NCBI GenBank assembly: GCA_002633005.1
Contig: NMRA01000364.1
Coordinates: 119,075 to 183,074 of the forward strand
Source: Phoronis australis
Taxonomy: Eukaryota; Phoronida; Phoronidae
DNA length: 64,000 nt
Direction of reading: 5' to 3'
The notes below the pieces were generated by a model that had not been told where the DNA came from, made no database searches, and saw nothing but the letters and a program-made list of their open reading frames with translations. Below are positions 34,010 through 44,400 of this stretch, in pieces. The translations under genes were made by a program, and so were the position numbers. Every line of letters starts with the position of its first letter. Positions within the stretch are counted from its first letter, which is position 1.

Positions 34010-35665
34010 CGCCCACCTATTTATATGCGGACGCATTATGCCGTCATCTCCGTCCGTCCGTCCGTCCGGCGTCCGCTGCTCTATCTCCAGAACCCCTTGT
34101 CGTATGTTCATGAAATTTTGCACGTGTTCCTTCAGTAGATGGGACGGCATGAGCAAATTTCGGACGGCTCCGACAACCGGTGTGCCCCTTAGTGGCAATT
34201 TTAGTTTTTTACGCTTACCTCTGTATCTTCAAAAGTCCTTAACGGATTTTAATGAAATTTGGTATGTAGGCACCTATTAGTGAGATGACGCGATCCTCTC
34301 GTTTTCGGATGGATTGAATGTAGTTTGCGCCACCTAGTGGCCGTTTTTACTGTTTTCGAGTCTGTTTTTCTGCGTCCATACCTCTATCAGCCAAACCGCT
34401 CAAAGGATGATTGTGAAAATTAGCATGTGTTCTAACTATGAAGTCGACGTCCGACGATTTTCCGACGACTTCAACTGCTGTGGCGCCTCCTAGTGGCAGT
34501 TTTGTTTTTTTGCGCCTATGGCTGTGTCTCCTAAACCGTTCGCAGGATCTTTACGAAAATTAGTAAGTATATTTATATGATGTTAACAACGGACGACGAT
34601 AACTTTCGGACAGATCTGACAACTGGTGTGCCGCCTAGTGGCAATTTTATTTTTTTACGTTTACCGATGTATCTTCAAAGGTCCTCAACGTATTTTCATA
34701 AAATTTAGCACACTGGCATCTGTTAATGAGTTGACGCTATCGCTTCGTTTTCAGATGAATTCGGTTTTGTTTGCGCCACCTAGTGGCCATTTTCACTGTT
34801 TTCGAGTCTGTTTTTTGGCGTCCACTCATCTATCAATCAAACCGTTTTCAAGATAATTGTAAATAATTGGCATGTACGTTTTTACTACGAAGTGGACAGC
34901 TGACAATGATCTTCTGGCGACTTCGTCTGCTGGGGCGCCTCCTAGTGGCAGTTTTTTTTTTTTGCGTTCATGGCTGTATCTCCTAAACTGTTTGCAGGAT
35001 CTTTACTTAATTTAGCTAGTGTATTTATATGATGTTGACTACAGACGACGACGGCTTTCTGAAAGATCTGACTACTGGTGCGCCCCCTAGTGGCAATTTT
35101 AGTTTTTACGTTTAACTCTGTATCTTCAAAAGGTCCTCATCAGATTTTCATAAAATTTTAACTATAGGCATCTATTGGTGAGATGACGCTTTTCCCCTGT
35201 TTTTGGATGGAATCGAGGTATTTTGCGCTACCTAGTGGCCATTTTGTCTGTTTTCAAATCTTGTTTTTGGCGTCTACCCCTGTATCAACCAAATCATTCT
35301 AGGGATGGTTTTGAAAATTGGCGTATATGTTCTCAGTGTGAAGAGGACGTTTGATGATGGCGACTAACTACTGTGGCGCCTCCTAGTGGTAGTTTTGATT
35401 TGTTTCGTGCCCATAGTTTTATCTCCTAAGCCCACTGCAAGATCTTTATTAAACTTTGTAAGTGTATTTATATGAAGATAACAACAGACGACGACGACTT
35501 TCAGGCAAATCCAACTGACGTTGTGCCCACTAGTAGCAATTTCATTTTATTCTGTATTCTTTTGTTCCACTGAAGTTCCTTAACAGATTTTTATGAAATA
35601 TGGCATGTTCCTGTCTTGGATGGATTGTACGTTTTTGCGCCATCTAGTGGCCATTTTTATGATAA
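34010..35665. repeat. Higher-order tandem repeat: three monomer types, about 447 bp period
   Basis: Every monomer carries a GCGCCNCCTAGTGGC-like core followed by T-rich sequence. The AGTGGC cores (or equivalents) start at 34191, 34336, 34492, 34637, 34782, 34944, 35089, 35234, 35385, 35532 and 35646. Most intervals are 145-162 bp. Monomers fall into three types in strict order: A (GGCAATTTT, GTATCTTCAAA), B (GGCCATTTT, TTTTCGAGTCTG) and C (GGCAGTTTT, TATCTCCTAAACC). The A-to-A distance is 446, 452 and 443 bp. A diverged C-like monomer and a short (CCGT)n run at about 34046 begin the array, and a shortened unit ends it. Confidence 0.9.
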
Positions 35666-36599
35666 AAATAAATAACCCTAAAAGCACACCTTTTGCAATG
35701 CATTCGTGGGCGCATTTCAACGCTCCGCGTTGCTCTTGTTATAGAGAGAGAGAGTTGAAGCGACATCTTTGGAAGCTTTCTTTTGCGAGGAGTAAGGGTG
35801 CCTGTATCGCTTTTGAAAATGTCGATAACAATGGTTTGTCTCTTGAAAATAACTTTGTGTTTACATATAACAGTCCCTAGTGGTCCGGTAAAAGAAGAAT
35901 TGACGTAGGTATCGACACTATATAATCAATAAGCAGGTTTAAGCAAAAATGAAAAAAAACGCAATGGTAGGTCTACTGATTCTTAAAGTTTCAGAAACAG
36001 CACATACGTTATAGATTTTACACTTTATGGTGTTTTTACAATGAAATTTACTGGTTGTCCGTAATCTATGAAACCAACAGCTCAAAAGATGCAGAACTTG
36101 ATAATATCATGAAAATAGTTTCGTTTTCTTTTTCAGAGATAGACTGAAAGACTGATTTCTATCATCAAAGATAGGCTGAAAAAGATAATGGTGGTGTTTA
36201 GGCCTATACCATGAACACATGAAAATTATACGTAGGACCGAAGGTTATAGCTCTGTAGATATCTCTTGATTTCGGTGGAAATGTATCGATAAATTATTGA
36301 ATTTTGTGGCATTGACTTTTCATTTCTGAAATTTGTGTCATGTTGAGACAAATGTGGGATCATACGTGTATCGTTGGCCGAGTGCGACATAAGTCCGATA
36401 CATTACTATAATTACTCACGAATTATGACAGTAATAATTTTAGTCACTCAGAAGAAAGGATGAATAATTATAATACCAATTTTTGGGCCAAATTAGAAGC
36501 AGGAGTTTGAAAACAAAACAATGTTAGATTGCAGCATGAGCCGTCGTTTCGATATTTAACAAATGTCATCCTCAGATACAATAGTCAAACAGAACAGAA

Positions 36600-36755
36600 C
36601 TGGGCTGAGTTGCATAAAGCTTCAAAAGTTATCCTCTGGATAAGTTTGATTGTTGCATGACGTCAGGTGCATTGTTCAACAATAACAACGTGACGCGTGA
36701 TGATGCGACGTCATTGTTGCTATACGGCGTATAACTTTTATGCAACTGAGCCCAG
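36600..36755. mobile_element. TIR miniature transposon (CTGGGCTSAGTTGCATAAA termini)
   Basis: The left end CTGGGCTGAGTTGCATAAA (36600) and the right end TTTATGCAACTGAGCCCAG (ending 36755) are inverses with one mismatch, and AGTTAT/ATAACT extends the match after a short gap. Total length is 156 bp with no coding capacity. No clear target duplication was identified. Confidence 0.75.
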
Positions 36756-36849
36756 ATGCGTAACTGCAGAATGTTCACTTCACATCACAGTGCGCAACAC
36801 AGGATCCATCAACTTACAGCTATCTACCACAATCCCAGCCTGCATGCTC

Positions 36850-37330
36850 AAACAATAATTGATAATTATGACAGAAAAAATATTTATGACAGTGATAAAT
36901 CAGAAGCCAGCAATAAAGACAGTAGTAAATTACCATTATCACTTATAAATCCGTATCCCATTAATAACTATTCATAAGTGCAATAATCAGAAACCAAGAA
37001 TAAGGACAGAAAAATATAATAAAATATTTACGGTATTAACAAATATATTGAACAGTAAAACATTCCAGTAGCCAGGAATAAAAACAGTATTGAATTTTAA
37101 TTATTTATTACTGTCATTATTCCTGGCTGATTTGATGCTGTCGTGAACATTTATTACCGGAATGGATATCTATTACTGTTGTAATCATTTATTACTGTTA
37201 TTATTTCTAGCTTCTGTTTGGCCGATTTACTACTGTTATACATATTCATTAGTATTACAATGATATGTTAATGTCATTATTCCTGAATTTCTGAAATTAC
37301 TAATAATTATGGAATTGTGACAATAACAAA
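36850..37330. repeat. AT-rich fold-back zone with alternating-orientation motifs
   Basis: Copies of an AATAATGACAGTAATAAAT-like motif occur repeatedly in both orientations. The clearest pair, AGCCAGGAATAAAAACAGTA near 37071 and TACTGTCATTATTCCTGGCT near 37112, forms an imperfect hairpin. Compound insertions or a decayed fold-back element are both possible. Confidence 0.5.
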
Positions 37331-38446
37331 TTGGCCAAACACATACGTGCGCGCGTGTGTGGGTCCACCTTAATGTGACGCGATCACTTTCGTGTTCAAC
37401 CGAGAATTTTTATTAGACTAGCCGAAGATACTTCCAGTTTGCGAATCCAAAGAAATTTTTCCGGCAATTTAACCTTTTCTCCGCATTTAGTTTACAGGAA
37501 ATTGACACCAAACTACGTAAACTTAGTTTTCACCTGTAAGCTTGTTGCCGACATATTGAACAAACGGTTTCATACCCAAGGATGGTTCAGGAATTTTATC
37601 AGGTCAGCTGCAGTAATGGTTCTTCCGAGCCTTTGCCCGATAATGCAACATGCATATTTGAATTTGACTTTTTTTCTTGAAAATGCCATCCATAACAATA
37701 AACACAGAAATCTCGGGTGCTGCTATTTTTTCAAAAGGATCGGATGTATGCCTAGTCGTGAAATGGGAATCACGGACCATGGCAAGAACAAGCACAAACA
37801 AAGAGAAGATCAGGTAAAAATAAAAAACGTATCTCTGTGAAAAGGAAGGGCGACTATAAAAATGATGCTCCGTTTAATTTCTCGTGATCTTAATAGTTGT
37901 GCTGTTTAGATCGAGTTAAGATTTCGTGCCACGAGTCAAACGCTGACGAAAACCACTTACATTTGGCTGTCGCAGAATTCATGATATATGACAGCACAAA
38001 AAAAAACTGGAAAAGTATTTTATCTATGAATAAAAATCAACATGTACATTCGCTGTGGTATGATTGCTAACGATAGCAATACTGCAAGAAAGTAATCAAC
38101 CAGTAAATCAACCCCTGTCCTCATATCTTGTCCGTTCTCCATTTTCGTACTGTTCTTCCTGTTTGAATGCCTGTCCATTCCGTCCAAAGTACGCCCTTCT
38201 CTCATGTTTGGGCCATTCACACTTGAAAGTCCGTGCTTCCAATCGAAGGTCCATGCCTCCAGTTTTAGGGCTAAACCTGAAATGCACTAAAAATGAAAGT
38301 GTGAAACAGCGTATACCTTTTCACGTTAACTAAACAACACGCAGTCATTCGTGTAAGCACGTGACGAAACATGTGCACTGTCAGATCAACGCCTGGACGA
38401 AACATAGCCTGGAAGCTAGCAGAGCTTTTGGGGAAGGCGCAACACC

Positions 38447-41400
38447 ATGTCCAACCAAGTATGCCCAATGTGTGAAAAACCAGTGTACGCCAGTGAGTAG
38501 AATATCATAGTCAAAAAATTGTCGAATAGTCTGCGTATTTAGCCAAATGTCTAAAGATTTTAGCTAAGTAAACATATATATTTGGAGTAGTCTGTTAACT
38601 AGCCCTTAAGAGCTCTCGCTGGCTCCCTGCGTGTCGCTAGGTGGGGTGGTAGCCCCGCCTGGGCTGAGCACGCAGGGAACCAGCGAGTTAAGAGCTGAGT
38701 ATTGGCTAATATTTGAAGGAACTCTAGGGCCCGATTTATGATTAGTGACTTCAAAACTAAGCGAGGCGATGTATGAAATAAGGTTTCTAGAAAAATCTTG
38801 GTCTCGAAACTCTACATGGGTATTTATCTACAATATTTTGATACGATTGAGATCTCGTTTACTTGAGAAGACCTCCCGGTTTACTGACTACCTTCGGGTC
38901 TGCTAAGGAGACACAGCCGCGGACGCAAAAAAGGAAAAGTCAATAGGGGGCGCATCAGTAGTTGGGCTGTCCCAAAATCAATGTCACACGTAGCCTTGGT
39001 ACAAAGCTGTATATAGATATACAGCTTGCATTTTGACGACAGTCTTCATGCAGCTAGCTGGCTGGCTATGTCACACGTAGCCTTATCGGCAGGAACAGTG
39101 TCAGTTTTAATAATGACGAATACAGAGCAGGACGTCGATAGACAAGAGGTCGGTGTAAATAGACCAAGAGATTTCAATAATAGTTGGACACAATAGCAAA
39201 GGAAACATCTAAGGACACGTGGCAATCATCAGCCTATGAGAGCCAAGAGGTGACCAAACTCAAGGCACGTGATAACTACAGACCAATGAGAAGGCTGGGA
39301 AAGCGACGTGTAGTCCTAATGGAATAGACCGAAATGAGGAGGGGGGGGGGGGGGGGGGNGTAAGATGGATCCATATGCTCACATAAATAAATTTAACGAG
39401 TGAAATACCATTTATGATCGACATCTGTCCCGAATAATATATAAACGATGCGTGCGTCACAAGTTTGTTACCAGAGATGAAAAGGAAACCGAGGTAGGCC
39501 AAAAAAGTCATTTATTATGACTAATACAATTACAAGTAAAGATAGTGAATACAGATATTAAATAAAATTAAAAAATGATAATCTCAGATAAGATGGGTAA
39601 TAAAAAAGCGCCACAAGAGATGTTGTGATACAGCTCATGCCTATCTGCAGGGACGCACGAAATGAGATAAATGAAATGAAAAATTTACAGGACTACTTTT
39701 AAGTGCTGCCAGCCGGATACCCAAACCGGAGGGGGAGGTACGATTGCCCATGGCTGGAACAGGTGCCGGTGTTGTCTCACCCCGTGTCGTGGCGGGAAGA
39801 AATGGATATTTATAAAACAAAGTAAGTGCTAAAGAGACTAAAATATGATATAACAAAATAAAAGGTAAGCTAAAACTCGAATAATAGTTGAAATTGAGAT
39901 ACGGAAGAAACATGGAAATAGTAATGTGGAAATGAAAATTAAAATGGAAAGAGAAACTAAAAAACAAAATACAATGACTAATAGAATCAAAATGGCTAAC
40001 AGACAAAGGTGACAAGCAGAGGTAGAAGGGTAAGTTAAAACTAAATACATACACAAAATCATCGACAGTTGGATAACAAAATGGTTAACATAGTAGAGCT
40101 AGAGTCGACAATATAATTGACTAATTGAGGTAGAGTAACAAGTTAAAGGTAAATGAACACAAAATATAGCTATATAAGGCTAACATGAAGTAATGATGGA
40201 CTAGTAAAGTAACATAAGAAATAAAAAATACATAATGAAATACGAATGAGACTAAGAATGTACAGATATGACGGGGGTGGTGTTAATGGGGAAGGTGCAG
40301 GTAATACTGACACCAGAGGGGAGGTGAAGGGGTTTGTGGTGAAAAAATGGGATGGGGGAGACAAGAGATGGTGAATTGGAGGGGGAAATTAGAGATGAGG
40401 TGGGGGAAACTGACTTGCGGATGCAACCATTGACGGCGTCAGAATTCCAGCGTCCCTTGCGTTGGATGATAGGCACTGGGATGCCGAGAGCGGCTGCATA
40501 GGTGGCGGGGAAGATGCAGAAACTGTGAGACTTGTAGCGTGAGTGGTCAAGACAGGTAGATTCGATGACGGCATTGAGTGTTTGCTGGGTGAAGAAGGAA
40601 CGTGTGACCAGCGAGGAGTCAGCGAGACGGAAAAGCGGTCCGGAAAAATAGTTGGAAAAGTCAGATAGGTCCGGAGGTGAGCAACGGGAAATAATTAAAG
40701 GAGAGGGAGAGGAAGGAATGTGAAGGGTTTTGTGGTACATCTGCAATGGACTCTGGCTTGCCGGTCAATCAAACATAATGAGCCAAATGATATTATAGAA
40801 GGCGCACACACATATTTCTAGCCATCAGATCTCGAGGAATATGTATACCTGATAATTGACCTATCGCCAGAATTTTGATTGATTAGAACGCAGCGTTATT
40901 GACACACCTTCGTTTCCAATCCGGCATTTTACCCGACAAACAACACGTTGCCGAGTAAAACTTATTGTTTGTTAGTCGACATTACGCAAGGGGGCGGAGC
41001 TTGCGATAGGTCAATTTTCTAACCGTAAACATATCCGTGTGTCGATATTCGCTTGACCCGGCGTCGCAACCTCAGAAGTGTCCGACCGCGACTGAGTCTT
41101 CAAAAACTAGGTCAATCATACAATTCTTCTTTCTGCCTCCTCGACCGGGGAAAGTTCTGTTCGGGATGGCATTGTAATGAAGTCTAATGGTTACGTTTTC
41201 TTTAGACGATAATCCCGTTGATTCGCTGAAGTTCAAGTGGCATCGCGGTTGCCTGCGCTGTCAGAAGTGCACGAGGACGCTACCTGCCGGACAACATCAG
41301 ATGGTAAATTTCAACTTCAATCTAGTATAGCAGGGGTGAAAACGATTCCATTACCACCCCTCTAAATTCCAGCTACGAATCCTAAATCTCATTCCAGACA

Positions 41401-44400
41401 AACAACAAACCGGCGCACAAATTCCTCACCGGCGCAAAAAATACTCCATACTCGTGGAAGTTTCGTACCCGGGCACCTGATTCCTAGGTTTAATCTATCT
41501 AAACTATTTATCTCCCGTTCTAGTAGTACGAATTAAAGATAACTACCTACTTTTCTGTACTATATATTACGGTTTACGCATGATGATTGCTAGCTTTAAA
41601 TCATAGACTTAAAGTACGGACTCGGAAATCATAGATTTAGTAATACTGGGGTCATCAACGACAAACCAAGATTAGACAATCGTTCGAGTAAACAATAATG
41701 TACTCGAGCACGGAATAATAGACTCACTTGTTTTAAGTCTCACATAAAAGGAGAACGGAAAATGTCAAAAATCATTACGAGTTCAATTTTGAGCACGAAG
41801 ATTAGAACCCGATCCCAGGGTCCAAGGTCTAATACTGGGCCTCAATCGAGTTTTTGAGTACAGGAATTAGATCCCGGGCTCAGATTCCTTACCTTGTGTT
41901 TAGTCCTCGGGTATGGAGTTTGGGCACTAGATATGAAGTATTTCTGGAATGTGTGGAGAGTTACGCGGAGCAGATATGGACGTCGCCCTACCGCGAGTTT
42001 ACAGGCGGGTTTAATGCTGGAATTTAGAGGCGTGGCCATCGAATTGTTTCAAATATTAATCTGATTTGGTCACGCAGAAGTAGCAAATTGAAACGTTGAT
42101 ATCATAAATCATCTTGAAAACAGTCTTTTTGCTTCACTCTCATGAAATCCTCTTAAACCGAGTTTTGACGAGAAGAATTTGTTTAATTTTTCCCAAATGG
42201 CGCACTTGCAACACGACATGCTTTTTTCAAAATAAGCAGGCTTCAAATGTAAAACTCTGAGGTTTGATTTTAAAGATTTTTAGAAAAGTCGCAAATAGTT
42301 GTTGCCGTTGGTTCAAATGCATTCAAAAATTAAAACGTGGTAGAAATATCTAGAAATTGAAACAAACACCTGTTGTGCAAAAAACCCACGCAGCTTACCG
42401 AAGAATGCTGACATTCCACTTCGTTCAATTGGAAGACAAACATGTCATGACGTTGATCTCTCAGAAATAAGCAGTGTATTCATACTAAATCTTTTCTAGA
42501 GTTTTGAGAACATGCGAGGTCTTCTGTCAAAATAGTCCGAAGCGCAATTGCTACTTACAAACTGTACCTTCCATTTTAAAGACAGCAACCGCACCTGCCA
42601 CACCAAAATCCTTCATAGAACGCCGGAGTCCGGATTGGACGGTCGACAACGAAATCTCGGACGATGCCAAGCCTCAAATGTTACACTGTCCACGGGTTCT
42701 CACTCAGATATTACGTTTATTCGAGAGCCACGCGTTCCCTCCCGTTTTCTGATCGCACAGAGACGGAACTACCTTGGTGTCACAAGCCATGGAGTACCAA
42801 ACTCGTTTTTTGAACGTCTGAGCCCGTTTTAAATCCAGTAACGAGACCTGATCGATGGGTAGGGGCTTAAACGAGCAACTTTGATGGAAAACTTACTAAG
42901 ATTACGATACAGTCCAAGACGTTTTCGAAGAAATTAGGAAAAGTGCGTTCATTTTTTGTCACGTAATATGGGGTCTAATCTTTGTACTTGACATCGAATT
43001 CTAAATTATTTTTGCCATTTTCCATAATGATTCTACTTTTGTGCGAACTTAATAAAAACGTCTATTATCCTGTGCTCCAGTACCTTATGGTTTACTTACA
43101 AAGACGACTGTCTAATTATGATTTGTACTTGAAGACCCAATTGAAATCTGAACTCGAAATCTTAAGGTTTTACTTGAGTTTGTAGCTCGAATCTAGGGGT
43201 CATTTAGTGCGAACTGGAACTAGATACATGAGTTCACCATAATGAATGATATACACTTCTCTTGAGTTCACCCAAACGTATGACGGAAAATGACAAAATA
43301 GCTTCATACAAAGATTAGACCTCGCTCCGGGCCTTGACTTGCGAAAGAATCGTCCTCTGTGCTACTGACACTTCACCAATGTTTGCAGTTCCTCCAAATT
43401 ATCGAAATCTGTCCTAACAGGCAATCCTCGTTGAGTAACTGTCGTTTGTGCATGACCTTTAGCCCTAAAGTGCCGACCATGCGCAATGTGAATCAGTTCA
43501 TTTCACGGTGAAATGTATATGCACTGTTTTTTGCTTTATTGGATTTTACAAATACCAACGACAAGGTTTTCATTTACAGATTTACAAATTTTGTCGGAAC
43601 TGCGTGCCACTACAGCAATGCTGTAGAGGGGCGTAGACGCAGCCAACCACCTTTTTACATCTTAGTGTAGAGTCTATGCACAGTAAGTGACGGTATAGTG
43701 GGGCATAGTCTTGATGCAATAGCTTACAGTATCGATAAACTGCTACGTTGACGACAATTGTCGCCTAATATTCCATATGTCCTGGTCCATTTATTCAAAA
43801 AAGTTGTTGTGAACATGGGGTGGCATTGACTTGACAATGATGAGCAATCATTTTGCCCTATTCTGGGCATTTTGGACTCCCAAACCGCGGCCGACTGTGT
43901 CCCGGATAAAACATGGCAGGCACGAAGTCAGGCGTATGTGCGATCTGTTAGGGTTGGTTGCCACAACGGCAATCAGAGGAAAGTGCGAGTTCGTAGAAAT
44001 GGAGGAGACGGTTAGAGTAAACAACCTACAAAGTGCTCTGTGACAACTGGTCCTCTGCAGTACATCTGAATGTGAGCGAGGATTCAGCGAAATCAATCGG
44101 ATAGTAACAGACGAACGATCTTGTTTGCTGTTAGAAACTACCTTCAGCTCTCTATTTGGCAAGGTCAATTGTCCCCGCTTTACATATTCGACCCTCAACC
44201 TTATGCCGAAACGTGGATTCAACAACACGGAACTGCTGACAGTTCTCAATCCAGATAATCACTTGCAAAATAACAAGACTGCCGACAAAAAGTGTGGAGG
44301 ACTCTGTAGTAATTATATAAAGCACTCTATCTTTGGAGTGGTCACTAGTACCTGGTGTTTTACTATAATTTCAAAATTAAATGAAAAAACATGAACAGCT

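Larger units (their letters stand above)
33917..38446. other. Spacer between CRIP genes C and D
   Basis: This is dominated by repeats: the three-monomer tandem array (34010-35665), a TIR element (36600-36755) and an AT-rich fold-back zone (36850-37330). Open frames inside the array and at 37439-37840 show no recognisable domain. No LIM exon was found. Confidence 0.5.

Noticed and set aside
37439-37840. 133-codon + strand frame between genes C and D
   Set aside because: No domain recognised, low-complexity ending, and not related to LIM exons.
33870-38446. A two-LIM protein formed by splicing gene C to gene D
   Set aside because: Gene D has its own ATG and complete first exon, and the donor after gene C exon 4 is phase 0 while gene D exon 2 needs phase 1.
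39641-40054. 137-codon minus-strand Ser/Phe-rich frame
   Set aside because: Reflects an A-rich + strand; no motif. It may belong to the retroelement around the recombinase relic, but I could not show it.
42504-42832. Two overlapping frames of 82 and 94 codons
   Set aside because: In an intron of gene D; neither has a known motif nor suitable splice sites in phase with the LIM exons.
43848-44249. 133-codon minus-strand frame
   Set aside because: Antisense of the hAT remnant, where the + strand carries the recognisable CERGFSEINRI motif.
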